A stretch of DNA of 64,000 bases. It comes from Pyrrhoderma lamaoense (taxonomy: Eukaryota > Basidiomycota > Agaricomycetes > Hymenochaetales > Hymenochaetaceae). Location of the stretch: positions 992,001 through 1,056,000 of the forward strand of contig NBAZ01000006.1 in NCBI GenBank assembly GCA_002794735.1, written 5' to 3'. The notes under the pieces were generated by a model that was not told the origin of the DNA, did no database searches, and saw nothing but the letters and a program-made list of their open reading frames with translations. This document shows, piece by piece, positions 24,684 through 36,845 of this stretch. The first letter of the stretch is position 1. Each line of letters starts with the position of its first letter. The translations under genes and the position numbers were made by a program.

Positions 24684-26495
24684 ATGCATCGGTCATCCGT
24701 CAACTCAGAAGTTATCAACGTTAAACCCGGATCCATCTGGAACAGTCCATTGTCGATATCAGCAGACCTCTCTAAGCAACTCGATGGACTCATCCGCTTC
24801 AATGAGGAAGAAATGAATGCATATTTTCCTGAGTGGGAATGCCCAGACCTAGTCCAATCGCCTATATCAGATACAACTTTATCTCCACTTCTGAGAACTC
24901 CGCCTACACTTCACTATCCAGAAAACAGTGCTGTTCCAGACTTACCTGTCACTGAAGACAGCATATTGAAGGCTAACCGTTCAGTAGAGACTGTCCGCAG
25001 CTTGTCCAGAACGCAGTCAACAGGCTCGAATTCGTCTCAAGAACAAGGGTTTCCGGACTTCCTTGGTCTGTCTGTGTCTACGGTGGAAGGTGACTACCCG
25101 GAGTCTGGTATCTCTGAATTTAAGAAGGCTGCGCTTGGAAAGTTTGGTATGAAGAATACGGTGAGGATTGTCAAGTCGGCGAAGAACACAGTTAGCGAAC
25201 CTCAAATACAGGAGACGATTGATCCATCGCTACTACAACCAATTGAGACCCCCTTGAGCTTGCAATCAACTATCCATCATCATGTATCTAGAAATTACCC
25301 GGGGACTCAAACCTATGGTCAGCCCAAGGGTTGTGGTGTCCTTGCTCAGACCATACCGTTTATTCTCACCGATAGTTCACTTTCTTCGACTCCTATTTCA
25401 GATAACGTCTCTCAACTTTCTGAAGAGATTGAGGACGAATGTATTGATTTAGGTAATGGTTTAATTATATCCGGGTGGACCCCCGAACAGACAGAGGGCG
25501 AAGAACCTTGTGAAGGTATAATCATGGATATTGACTATATCAACCCATCGACACTGCTGAACTCTAGAATGTACATGAATTTCAACACTTCAGAGATAGC
25601 GAACGATGTGGGTCCCTCTAGTAGGGCTAACAGCTCTAGTCTAGAAGCAAGTATTGAGAAGATGCAGAAGTCGGCTAGACAGGAGTCACATCTCAATGTA
25701 CCTGAACTTGAGCACCGAAGGAGGCCTAGGATTGCACGAAATTTGAGTTTCAGCCCAACTAACAGGGAGACTAATTCAATCAGAAGATATCATCTTGAAT
25801 CAGAGTACAAAGCTACACATGTCGACTCCGATTATTCTCCTAGTAGTCCTTTAACAGTACTAGACGACGATATGGAAGACACGCCGGAGATTCCTGTTAT
25901 CATGATATCTTCACCGTCTGATGCGAAAGTCGACAAGTTTCCCACACCAGCAGAGGAGAACCATGTTAGTGTAAGTGGCGAGAAACTAATCGAGCCACAG
26001 CTAGTCTCACCTAATTTTAAACCAGGTGAACAAACAGGACGAGAGAACGCCAGGGTATGCTACTCGCCTTCGGTCTCAGGCCTGTTAAACATCCTAGATG
26101 CTTCGAGGACATGGTCAATCTTCTCCGGACCTTATGGTTTGGCACGTATCCCTCTGGATCATAGACTAGAATGGACAGGCCCATATCACCAGAATCAATC
26201 ATTTTCGAGCCTGAGGTTGAATTCGGAAACTTCTTCAAAGTTGACCGGACCTTCCCTCATGACTTATACGTGTTCATATAACAGCTATCTGCATGAGAAC
26301 GAACGCAAAAGGAAACACACCAATGATATGTACCCAACTACTTTCGGATCGAGCTGCATCAATATCTCCAGGTTTGATTGTCCACGTTTGAAGAGGACGA
26401 AAGTCATCCCAAAGAGCGAAGTTAAATCGCCGCTCCCACCTTTAACTTGGGTAGAGAGTCCCTGGACAAATAAAGCACTAGGACTGGGATCCTAG
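24684..26495 (+). CDS. Orphan single-exon protein, 603 aa
   Basis: An uninterrupted 1.8-kb frame from the ATG at 24684, unusual in this intron-dense window. I do not recognise the product. It is acidic and Ser/Thr/Pro-rich, probably disordered for most of its length, with short ordered-looking islands such as QLDGLIRFNEEEMNAYFPEW, IDLGNGLIISGWTPEQ and SVSGLLNILDASRTWSIFSG. It ends with a basic patch (CPRLKRTKVIPKSEVK) that could serve nuclear localisation. No signal peptide or transmembrane helix is seen. The length of the open frame makes a real gene likely; the function is open. Confidence 0.7.
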   Translation: MHRSSVNSEVINVKPGSIWNSPLSISADLSKQLDGLIRFNEEEMNAYFPEWECPDLVQSPISDTTLSPLLRTPPTLHYPENSAVPDLPVTEDSILKANRSVETVRSLSRTQSTGSNSSQEQGFPDFLGLSVSTVEGDYPESGISEFKKAALGKFGMKNTVRIVKSAKNTVSEPQIQETIDPSLLQPIETPLSLQSTIHHHVSRNYPGTQTYGQPKGCGVLAQTIPFILTDSSLSSTPISDNVSQLSEEIEDECIDLGNGLIISGWTPEQTEGEEPCEGIIMDIDYINPSTLLNSRMYMNFNTSEIANDVGPSSRANSSSLEASIEKMQKSARQESHLNVPELEHRRRPRIARNLSFSPTNRETNSIRRYHLESEYKATHVDSDYSPSSPLTVLDDDMEDTPEIPVIMISSPSDAKVDKFPTPAEENHVSVSGEKLIEPQLVSPNFKPGEQTGRENARVCYSPSVSGLLNILDASRTWSIFSGPYGLARIPLDHRLEWTGPYHQNQSFSSLRLNSETSSKLTGPSLMTYTCSYNSYLHENERKRKHTNDMYPTTFGSSCINISRFDCPRLKRTKVIPKSEVKSPLPPLTWVESPWTNKALGLGS

Positions 26496-26957
26496 TGTCA
26501 AGGTCGAAGCTATTTTGGAAGAATATTCGCTTTATAACTCTATGTCTAGACTAGTTTAATTATTGTTATCGTATCCTCCCTCTTCTTTCCCTCTCTTGTC
26601 TATCCTTGCTTGCTGTGTGTATTTTGTATCCGCTTCAAATGCTGTGTAGTCCTCTTTTTGCCGTTTTTTCTGATGCCTTATTTGTTTATACTCTTATGAT
26701 TTCACTTGGTCATTTAATCCCCTACTACGTTGTATACTATAATTCATATATTAGTCGTCGTCATCAATGGTACTTGCTTTTATCCCTTTTGAAAATTGAT
26801 GCTAAAACCTCGTTCTGAAATACTCTATCCCTGATAAAAGGGACTGTGCCAGAGCTAGAACAATCACAGTATTTTTATGTGCGGCAGATAAAATGTAAGA
26901 AAAACACGAGAAAAGAAGAGATAATGAACGTAAAAGGGGAACAGAAAGAAAAGAAAA
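26496..26957. other. Convergent 3' region
   Basis: Between two stop codons on opposite strands. It holds 3' untranslated sequence. No further gene is supported. Confidence 0.5.
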
Positions 26958-28562
26958 TCATTTTCCAGCCTTTCCTTTCTTCACTTTCTTCGCACCACCA
27001 CCAAAGCTCTTCCCTTCAAATCCAGGTCTCTTCTTCGTATCTTTCTTCCCTTTAGAACTACCACCACCTTTCTTCCTATCATGACGCATAGCGATATTAT
27101 CCATTCTCTTCTTCTGGCGGGCAGCTAAAGCTTTGTCAAGTTGTTCTTTCCTTTCATTCCACCCTTTCTGGCTCTTAGCCTTCTCCTTCTCGCGCCTCTT
27201 AACAGCTTTCGCCAACCTCGTTGGGTCGTCGTGCACCTTGGCACCTTGGGCTCTAGCATTTGCTTTTGCCCATATCTCTTTGGCTTCGACCTCTGCACGT
27301 TTTTCGGGTGAGAGCGCTGCGCGGTGTTCGGCACGTTTGGTTACTTGAGTTAGGGCTTGAGAGGGGTTGGAGGACGTCTGAAGGGATTTGTGGAGGGTTG
27401 GTGTTGTGCCTGATAGGGTAGAGAATGCTACGTTTGTGTACTTTGAGTTGGGGGATGATGTTGATTGAGACTGGGAAGAGATATCCGGTACAAGGAGTTG
27501 ATTCTGAGTGAATTATATTTGAGTTAATTCACTGTGATAGTAAGGAAAATATATGTAAAGACAGAAAGATGCAAACCTTTGTTTGTGGACCGCTTGTTGC
27601 AGACTGTCGTTCTCTCTCTTTTCCTTTTCCCTTCTTCGCTCGTTCTTCCTCTTCACGCCTCTTCTTCTCCTTTGTCTCTTTCCGTCTCCTCTCTCGCATA
27701 GCAGCCCTTTGTAGCCGTCGTTCTTCTAGTAGATCGTCTTTGCTACTTGCAGGACTACTTCCAGTTTGGACACTAAATTGTCTATTAGATTTCGGTCCTT
27801 TTTTTGCTCGTAGCTCTTCCATTCGTGCATGTAGTTTGGCTCTGAGGGCTTCTATGCTCCCTACTGGGGCCATAGGTTTGAAGTTGTTCAATTCTACGGT
27901 ATCGTTTCCATTAGACTCTTCAGCCATCTTGCCCTTACTTTTCTTCTTGGATTTTTGTTTTTTGGACTCGTTGTTATCATCATCACTATCCCTATCTCCA
28001 TCTGCATCTGAGACCTCATCTTCTCCCATTCCATCCATATCAACATCAATTTCATCTCCCTCGGAGTCGCCCTCATCTTCGTCAGATACAACGGGCCGTC
28101 CTTTGCCCTTCTTTAATGCGGCTTCCTCTTGTAGTTGTACAATCGTCTTATTATTATCCGGATCGAGCTAAAGGTATAAGAAATTTCCCGTATAGACGAA
28201 ATAAAGCAAGAGAGGAACACCCGCAAGTAAGCAAGGACATTCCTAAACGCATATACAAAATTTTTTGTCTACGCACTCTGTCCCGTTTCGCCTTTTTAGT
28301 AGCTTCTTTTATAGCTTGTTTCGGTGCCTTCTGCTTCTTGCTATTCTTTTGATATTTTGAGTTCTATTAGTAAAATTGTTTTCCGTCAGACACCCTCCTT
28401 TACTCTAAGCCATCAAACTTTCAAAAGGATTGAGAGTACCTGCTGTTCCCCGGCATCATCTGGAACCAGATAGTACTTCGCTGGTATGAGTTTCAATAGA
28501 GCTTCAAACTCAGCATTATGCCGTTCTAAGGATGCTTTTAATTCCTCTGGTGAAGTCAGCAT
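26958..28562 (-). CDS. RRP14: Ribosome biogenesis protein Rrp14 (SURF6 family)
   Basis: Four exons (28562-28440, 28363-28277, 28167-27577, 27503-26958), 448 aa. SURF6/Rrp14 acts in the nucleolus on pre-60S and early pre-rRNA assembly. The short N-terminal domain (SPEELKASLERHNAEFEALL, IPAKYYL) is joined through NSKYQKNSKKQKAPKQAIKE to a long acidic and basic region. The C-terminal SURF6 domain has IEALRAKLHARMEELRAKKG, then RAEVEAKEIWAKANARAQG, KVHDDPTRLAKAVKRREKEK and KGWNERKEQLDKALAARQ. The tail is rich in Lys and Gly. All phases fit. The gene is divergent from BTN1 with a 315-bp gap, and DBP4, another ribosome biogenesis factor, lies about 3 kb away. Confidence 0.94.
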
Positions 28563-28877
28563 TATGTATGTTTGTGGAAATGCCAAAGGCACAGATAGAA
28601 AGTAAAAGTTAACGTTTCCTGTAATGGATAACATTGTCCACGTGCTATTACGTACAAGCACGACTCTCATACATCTGACTTGCATTCCTGGTCCTGTCTG
28701 TCCACATTTTTCCACTCTATTATACAGTATTCTAGCGTTATTGTGGAACAGATTCAAGTCATCGTCACCCCCTGCGAACAACGTATGTATCTGTGGCGGC
28801 TTACTATATAGTGTATGCCGCTACTTAACTCTGAAGAACAAACAAACACTGGTAACGAGCACATTGAGCTGAATACA
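28563..28877. promoter_or_regulatory. Divergent promoter region, RRP14 / BTN1
   Basis: 315 bp between the start codons of two divergent genes. It must contain both promoters and 5' untranslated regions. No specific element is identified. Confidence 0.5.
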
Positions 28878-30961
28878 ATGACGAATTGGGAAGAACGCTC
28901 TGGTGAAGAAACTCCGCTAACCGGCTATGAAGAAGGCCCAAAAGGTATATATGCATGCTAATACCTACTTAGTTATGTAAAAAGAATACCTTCTGTACTT
29001 GAGTAGCACGTCTGATTCATTCTTGCTTCTTAATGGTCTTCTGGATATCCAGACACCCGTCGGTTACTGTTCAAGCTCGGGCTGTCTTTCTTCCTCTTTG
29101 GGCTAATCAACAATGGTACCTCAATAGTCACAATAGCTGTATAAACTCATTGCTAAACTCTGTATCTAGTATTGTATGTCATTATTCTGTCAGCTGCCCT
29201 GGATCTAGTCCCACCTTCTACGCCGAAGGGTATAATTGCATTCTGCAACATCGCACCTGCCCTAGTTGCTAAAGTAGGCTGGCCATATCTGCTTAAGGGT
29301 AGGATAAGATATACAAAACGTCTGATAGGATGTTGTTTACTGAGCTTTCTGGGGATGATTGTAAGCCCCTATTAATGTCTGTGTCATCCTATTGCGCTTA
29401 ATTGATATCGTAACAGGTAGTCGCTGGATTTGACTCCCTCATGATGAGGCTATTGGGCATCTGTTTTGCGTCGTTCTCCTCAGGTATACTAGTACTCACT
29501 ATCGTCTGTTCCAACATCTCACTTTCAAACAAAAGGTCTCGGGAGTTAACATTCCTGCAACTTTCAACGACTTACAAGCCCCCGGCGATCGCGGGTCGCA
29601 GTGTTGGGTAAGTTCAGTTAATATGATAGGATACTGATGCTAACCTGTTACAGTTACTTCGCTTCGGGTACTGGTGCCGCTGGACTTGTGGGAGCTTTCG
29701 TCTGGTGGGAGATGCGTAGTCTTGGAGTGAGAATAGGTGTTGGCATATCCTCGGTAAGTAATCAATGTACTGCGCCTTGACGTCTAACAAGTGCTTATAT
29801 TTTCTTTTCTTTTTTTAAATAGATTTTTCCTTTCATCATCCCTTTAACATACTTCTTCATTTTACCCCGTGCGAAGGAGTTCAGCGCCTTTCCAATACTG
29901 AATTCAACTTCAACAACCAACGTAGCCTCGGGATACACACCCTTGCCTGAGCAAGGAGGTGACGCTGATAACTTGTCCTCGGCTAGCATAGCTAGCGAAG
30001 TGGGAAAAACAAAAGTATATTCTGTGTCACTAACAGCTCAAGACAAATGGAGACTTGTTAAGCCTCTATTACTCAAGTATATGCTCCCACTTTGTGAGTG
30101 ATACTCCTCGGCTCATAACTCGGGTGATTGATTTTTTTTCTAGTTTGCGTATATACAGTAAGGTCATTTTCTATGGGGTGTTTACTGCCATCTTAATTGC
30201 ATGATATAGTTCGAATATACTATCAATCAAGGTATTGCACCAACCCTTGTTTATCCTGTTCCAACAGATGGGAGACATCCAGTTATGAGACTTGTCATCC
30301 ACTCGATACGGGATTATTATCCACTCTGGCAGGTGCGCTTTTCCTTCAGATGCTTCACGTGCTTAATGATCAGCTGATGTAAAAGACATTATATTCTATG
30401 CATCTGTCTTTACTATCCTGATTTTGAAAACTAGCTTGTCTATCAGTCAACTGTCTTTTTGTCCCGTTCTTCTATTACTTTGGGTCTTCCTCCATTACCT
30501 CGTCGTCTGCTGTCGCTTCCTGCTATTGTTCAATGTATGATACTGGTCTTACTAGCTATGGAAGCTGGTATTGGAATTATACCAGAAGACTATGAAGGGC
30601 TCGCTTTTGGCGTAGTATTTCTTTTGATTAGTATTGAGGGTATCTGTGGAGGCCTTGCTTAGTATGTTTTCGGCCTTTCTTCCCTTATTACTCACGACCT
30701 AACATCGCCCTCATCAGTGTTAATGTCTTCTTTCGTATCAATCAAGAGCACAGGCAAGTACCTACTGAAAGCGGTAACGACTCTGAGGAAGATCTTCTGG
30801 CTGAAGAGAGAGCGAAGCAAGAGCACGAGTTTCAGATTGGCTCTATTGGTTTTGCAGACTCGTCCGGGATCTTACTAGCCTCACTATTGTCTATGCCTAC
30901 TGAAATAGGACTGTGTCGAGCTCAGATGTCAAGGGGAAAGATGTTATGCTCGGAACTCTAA
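28878..30961 (+). CDS. BTN1: Battenin-family protein Btn1/CLN3, with one frame break
   Basis: Eleven exons: 28878-28944, 29053-29115, 29170-29360, 29417-29483, 29536-29607, 29654-29753, 29823-30093, 30144-30157 (14 nt), 30210-30332, 30435-30661 and 30718-30961. The family is a multi-pass vacuolar/lysosomal membrane protein linked to lumen pH and basic amino acid and lipid-metabolite export. Motifs seen are LGLSFFLFGLINN, VILSAALDLVPPSTPKGI, GYFASGTGAAGLVGAFVWWE, FEYTINQG and a long cytosolic loop. Exon 5 begins GGT CTC GGG and then runs into a stop, yet the downstream frame encodes the expected ELTFLQLST. One base is missing in the G-run at 29541-29543. With it the protein would be 479 aa. 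No alternative splice site resolves this. Confidence 0.92.
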
Positions 30962-31435
30962 GCCCCCAAATATTCTTCATGAGAGATATTATTATAGTTG
31001 AGACTACTATTTCACGTAGATTCCGGATTTTTGAGTATCTTATATCGGCAAACAGTTAGTTTTCTTTACGATGTACCATTTATACACTATCTTTGATAGT
31101 TTTATCATACCTTCAATCATATAATACAATCGGATTAACAACAGATACTCCGTTTTTGATTATTGTTTTAGCTGAAATGCAACTAAGAAGTTGCACTGAT
31201 AAAATTATTCACTAGTTAAAATTTCGACATGGTTTCAAGTATTATTGTGTTTATAATATAATAAATATTTAATGTAGTAAAATGGTGATAATGCCGATCA
31301 TGTGTTTCATCATGAAATTTGGCTGAAATACATTTTATTCTGAAAAGAGAGTTACTACATGCACCAGGTCTGAATATACCCGCACAATACAGCAACACCA
31401 AGACTAAGCCACCAATATAAAACGGCGCACGTAAT
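30962..31435. other. Intergenic region
   Basis: AT-rich spacer between the BTN1 stop and the DBP4 start. No feature is recognised. Confidence 0.5.
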
Positions 31436-34283
31436 ATGTCTGTATCAAGAAATGCAGAAGCTGGCCCTTCAAAGGGTCCCAAGACAGTGCAAAAGAAGAA
31501 ACATAATCAAAAAGGAAACAAGATGTCGAAGGCCAAGTTGGAAGCCCAAGCTGTAGAAGCTTTGGACAAACAAGCTATGGAATATGTATGTCTTATTCAA
31601 GCTGTATATTCCCACTAAATATACATGCATGCTCATAAGCTCAAATATTGTTATTGCTGTCTATAGGAGCCCCCGGCTGACCTGACCGATTTTGCGGATT
31701 TGCCTATATCTGTTGCTACGAAGAGAGGTCTCAAGAAGGCGTTCTTCGTCAAGATGACGGATATTCAATCTAGGAGTATACCTTTGTCTCTTAAAGGAAA
31801 GGATGTTCTTGGTTCTGCACGGACGGGTAGTGGGAAGACACTCTCATTTCTCGTACCTATGCTGGAAATGTTGTACCGTAAGAAGTGGGGTCCTCAGGAT
31901 GGGTTAGGAGCTTTAATAATTTCCCCAACTCGTGAGCTGGTAAGTAACCATAGATATATGCATAGTGATTGAATCAAAAATTCTGCAAAGTGTACTGAGA
32001 AATATTTTGTATAGGCTGTACAAATTTTCGAAGTTTTGAGATCTATAGGAGGGTATCATACGTTCTCTGCAGGGTTGGTTATAGGAGGAAAGAACTTGAA
32101 GGATGAGAAAGATAGACTTAACAGGATGAATATCCTTGTTGCTACTCCAGGTCGTCTTTTACAGCATATGGATCAGACGTTTGGTTTTGAGAGTGATAAC
32201 TTGCAAATGCTTGGTGAGTTTCAAATACCATTTTAATTTTTTGTATGTATTCGCAACGAAGTTGCTCACTTTTGGAATAGTCCTCGACGAAGCAGACCGG
32301 ATACTCGATATGGGTTTCTCAAAAACACTAAACGCCTTATTGGCACACCTCCCCAAATCTCGACAGACGCTCCTATTTTCGGCTACCCAAACGGACTCGG
32401 TGAAGGATCTTGCTCGACTGAGCCTGCATGATCCGGTTTTTGTGGGTGTCAAGGAGGAAGGGTCTATGACTGCTACGCCTAAATCTCTACAACAGCACTA
32501 TGTTGTTTGCGAGTTGGACAAAAAACTCGATATTCTTTGGAGCTTCATCAAAAGTCACTTGCAAAATAAAATTTTGGTATTCTTGTCAAGTGGAAAACAA
32601 GTGAGTTTCTTTCATTATCTCTTACAAACGACCACTATTAATGAGAAATGATTATCGCAATTCAAGGTCCGATTTGTATTTGAAACTTTTTGTAAGCTGC
32701 ATCCCGGTATGCCACTTATGCATTTGCACGGAAAGCAAAAGCAGGCGACACGTCTCAGTACCTGTACTAAATTTACTTCTACAAAGCACGCTGTCCTCTT
32801 TTCCACCGACCTCGCTGCAAGAGGACTCGACTTCCCTTCTGTTGATTGGGTACTACAGGTCGATGCTCCTGAGGATGCAGAGACGTATATCCATCGTGTG
32901 GGACGTACAGCTCGATACGAGAGCACCGGAAAGGGCTTACTGTTATTGTGCCCCAGCGAAGAAGAAGGCATGCTTAATGCGTTGCAAAAGAAGGAGATTA
33001 AGATTGAAAAAATCAAGATCAAGGGTAGTAAGACTCAAAGCATCGAGAAACACCTGCAAAATCTTGCATTCCAGGACCCAGAAATAAAATATCTTGGTCA
33101 ACGAGTAAGGATACTTTAATTTTTCCTCAACAAACTCTTACTAATCATAATTGAAAGGCCTTCGTATCTTATATGCGTTCAGTGTACTTACACAAGGATA
33201 AATCAATCTTCAAGGTTGAGGAGCTGCCTGCAGAGCGTTTCGCAGCTTCATTGGGACTTCCTGGTGCTCCAAAAATCAAGTTTCTTACCAGAGAAATGGC
33301 GAAGAAAAGGAAGAATGCTACTTATGCTGAGAAAGTTGCTAACACTGAGGGCCCACAAGACGAAGAATCGGATGCAGAAGAAGAGAACGAGGTATCCGAC
33401 GAAGATAACCTGGGACCAGAGAACGCACCGGAAGAAGAAAAAGATGGAGCAGAGACTAAAAATGTTTGTTCCTAATTAGCCGTATGATTGATTATCAGAT
33501 TGACCATTCTCCGCATTTACTCTAGAACACTGTCCGTACGAAGTATGATCGGATGTTCAACAGGAAGAATCAAAATATTCTTTCGGAACACTACACAAAA
33601 CTTATCGACCATGGTGCTGACGGTGCCAGAGATGACGATGACGATTTCATTACTCTAAAACGAGCTGATCATGCTCTACCTGAGACTGATGCATCTACTA
33701 CATACAACTCTCGAAGCGTAAGGAGAAGATGGGGCAGTCGAAAAAGGCCATGCTTAAGTATCACGGTCTGGGAGAAAAGTTGGTGTTCGATGATGAAGGT
33801 CGTGGGCATCAAGTATACGAGATGCGAGACTTAGACGAGGAATTCAAGGGGAGGGACGTCCTTGAAGCAGCGAGAGACTTCGCAGAAGAAGAACGTGGGA
33901 AACTCAAGGAGGCAGATGTACAAGACAAACGAGAAGCACGGGATAAGAGGAAGGAGAAGAAGAGAAAGAGAAAAGAACGAGAAAACGAGGTTCGTATATT
34001 ACTACCCTATAGCCATCAGAGAACTGATTCAATTTCCAATATAATCTTTTTGAAATAGGTACGAGAAGGTGCTTCGTTTGGTGTTCAACTTGATATGGCA
34101 GACGATGACGGGTATGAATCTCCGGACTTTGGTATGGATTATTCGGATAATTACGAAGACGAAGACGAACCTCAATCAAAGAAGTCGAAGATGGTATCAT
34201 ATGGTGGAAATGAGAAGTCTGTTGAAGACGATGACTCACTGGACGAGGATGAAGAACTCGCTCTGAAACTACTGAGACGTTGA
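31436..34283 (+). CDS. DBP4: DEAD-box RNA helicase Dbp4, with one frame break
   Basis: Eight exons: 31436-31585, 31667-31939, 32015-32213, 32281-32600, 32667-33104, 33158-33463, 33526-33989 and 34059-34283. Dbp4 is a nucleolar helicase that helps release U14 snoRNA during 18S rRNA processing. Motifs in order are the Q motif (TDIQ), [58 protein letters not shown] and HRVGRTARY. The Dbp4-specific C-terminus carries [31 protein letters not shown] and a highly charged tail. Inside exon 7 the frame jumps near 33706-33710: upstream reads ...DASTTY and downstream reads [10 protein letters not shown]. Exon 7 is 464 nt where the flanking phases need 465, so one base is missing. With it, 791 aa. Confidence 0.95.
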
Positions 34284-34489
34284 TTTCCATCACAAACTAC
34301 TTTATAGCTTAATTAAAAGAGATGTACTGCATATGTAGTCTACTTTGAGTGTTTGCACCATACACAAGCCATACGGATTTGTAAATCTTCCGTGATACTT
34401 TTGTAATCAAAATTACGAGCTCCGCTCAGAAGCTAATTGGCAATAGCGCTACTCAATCGAAAAATGGATCATCCTTGTTCTCAAATTTA

Positions 34490-35799
34490 ATGACGTCAGC
34501 TCAAAATCCGTCAGAACACGGTGCTGGTCCAAGTCTAACTCAGTCTCAGGGGTTTTGGCTGGCAGGATTGATTGCTTCTAGTTATGTAGCCTCTGTATAC
34601 GTGTCTCTCATCCTCGCTCGTCCTCGTCCGCCATTGTGGAGAAATGATCCGACAGTGATCAAAGCACGTTCTTTATTTGCAACGCTCAGCTCGGTCTTGT
34701 GTTGTTTCCTTGTTTTCTTTGTGGTCTGTTCAAGAACTGGGGATCTGAAGATGTAAGAGAAGTCTTTTGTATTATTATTGAGCTGCTTAAACCTAAAATT
34801 TGCTATGGTACTATACTGTGTAACAAAAAACATTGACAATGTGGTATAGTCTGATAGGTCTGTTGCTAGTAAAGCTTATGAACTCTTAGGGCGAACGTCA
34901 CCCCATATAAGGCATACTTCATAGTTCCCGCTCTGTTCATTGGACCGTTATACACAACATATCTAGCTGAGACCCTGCCATTCCAAAGAAATTGGAGGTT
35001 TCATGAGGAAGTTATTGGGCGAGTTGCAACTTGGGGCGGCTTTAGGAATTATATCATGGTGAATCTGATTTCTAATTTGTTATATCTCAGACTTATTAGG
35101 ACGAATTAGGCTCCCATTAGCGAAGAAGTGACTTATAGGGCCTGTGTTCTTTCTGTGTATCATTTAGCTGGGTATAGTAGAAAGACAATGATATGGCTAG
35201 CTCCTTGTTGGTTTGGCCTCGGTACGTTTATGAATATGTAACTAGGTGATGTAAAGAGACAGTGTTCTAACCGTTTTTTCTAGCGCACATACATCATGCG
35301 TTTGAAATGTACAAGAGGTTGGGAAGGACTAGGGCCGCGATGCGGAATGCCCTTTTAGGTTCAGGTAACTAACAATAATTAATTAATCTTTTGTCCCAGT
35401 GATAAATAATATTGTTTGATCAGCGTTCCAGTTCTTGTATACGACGGTCTTTGGCTGGTTATGTAGCTTTCTGTTCCTTCGGACTGGTCTGGGTCTTTCG
35501 ATGTAAATTCGGGTGTTTCATCTATTCATTGTTTTCTCTAGCGTCGATATTCGTCCCAGTATCTGCTCATATGTTCTGCAACATAATGGGATTCCCGGAT
35601 ATTGGCTGGGAGTTCCAAGAATATTCTGCACGGAAGTATTGTATGTGTTCTAAAAGAAAAATCGATAAAAATACTGATTAACATCATTATTTCTCCATCA
35701 GATATACTTTTAGCTTATATCGCCGGTGTGGTCCTATTTTGTGTCACACTGTTCCCTTGGTCGTTCAACCCATCGAGTGTATATTGGCCCAAGTCATGA
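34490..35799 (+). CDS. RCE1: CAAX prenyl protease 2 (Rce1)
   Basis: Seven exons (34490-34752, 34890-35058, 35110-35221, 35284-35364, 35424-35492, 35542-35640, 35702-35799) give 296 aa. Rce1 is an ER intramembrane protease that removes the -AAX tripeptide from prenylated Ras, Rho and a-factor-type proteins. The catalytic EExxxR motif is present (APISEEVTYRACV), as are the FxxxH-type segment FGLAHIHHAFEMYKR and the conserved HMFCNIMGFP. Hydrophobic helices flank these motifs. The first intron is taken as 137 nt (34753-34889), which joins in phase to ANVTPYKAYFIVPALFIGPL. A shorter upstream exon would run into a stop. Confidence 0.92.
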
Positions 35800-36845
35800 A
35801 TTGGATATTTGAAGAAGCTTCTACATAAGGATGAGGTGCCATGCTTCCGTCTGAGCTGATAAATACTTCCGAAAGTGAGGATAAAACGACAGACATTCAT
35901 ATAACTTGAGCCTGTATCAAGGTTAACCTGATGCTACACTCGCTTTGTCATATCATGCTTAGAGTGAAACATGCAACTGCAGCACCACAGGACGTAGAAT
36001 CCTAAACAGTTTGACTAACGAGAGAAGGTCTGTAGGGTTCCTGGATTTTCTGCCTCCTACTGCGTAAGATTCGATTTGAGCTTGATTTGCTTTCGGGACG
36101 AGGTTAACTCAAAAGCCTAAGAACCCCTAGTTTGGGTTACCGAGACAGGGTGTGGTATGGTTACAATTGTGCAGCGCCTGTGCATGTGCTGACTCACCCC
36201 TGAATCTTGAGTCATTAGCACACTGACGTCAGAAATTCGCTTTCAGTTGAAGTGGTAACGAAGCGTATTTTTACTAAAACAAGTCGAATTAATTTACTTG
36301 ACCATTTTGTGAGATACTTGAGACATTACACAAAGAGAGTTCCCTATTTCTATATGAATTAACAGCCGAGGGGTCACACGGATTATGTAATCGAGAGAAT
36401 GAACCCTGTACTTGCCTGGATTGGTAATGGTACCGGATGGTGGCGAGATCTACGGCATACTATGAGCAAGGGAGGGTGCTTAACTGGATGCATCCTTTTG
36501 AGGCTTAACCACTGCCATCTCTCTTTCTCTTAAACCACATCCATCTCCGGATCTCTTCAGAACTTATAAGTTAGTCCTATCTCGCTCTTCACTTCACATC
36601 CTTCTTCTCCTGGGCGCTATCTTCCGTTGGTCCGTAGTTCAACATCACACACAGGCTGGGAATTAGGGCTCCTATTACTTATCTATCCTCACGCTTCAGC
36701 CACTCTTGTTTCAGTGGTGCTTTCTCATCGAACATTTATTGAAGAATTGTACTCTATCGTGTATTACAGCCCTCATCTACTTCTAATCTACGTGTGACAT
36801 TTAAATCATAACTTAACAACAAAGACCGAACATAAATACTGCGTT
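35800..36845. other. Intergenic region upstream of ATG1
   Basis: About 1 kb with no convincing open frame. It holds the RCE1 3' end and the ATG1 promoter. The last 300 bp before 36846 are pyrimidine-rich, typical of fungal 5' flanks. No other element is recognised. Confidence 0.5.

Noticed and set aside
27569..28171. 200-aa frame on the + strand
   Set aside because: It is antisense to the Lys/Glu-rich RRP14 exons. Its Ser/Leu/Phe-rich composition is the complement of that bias, and it has no domain.
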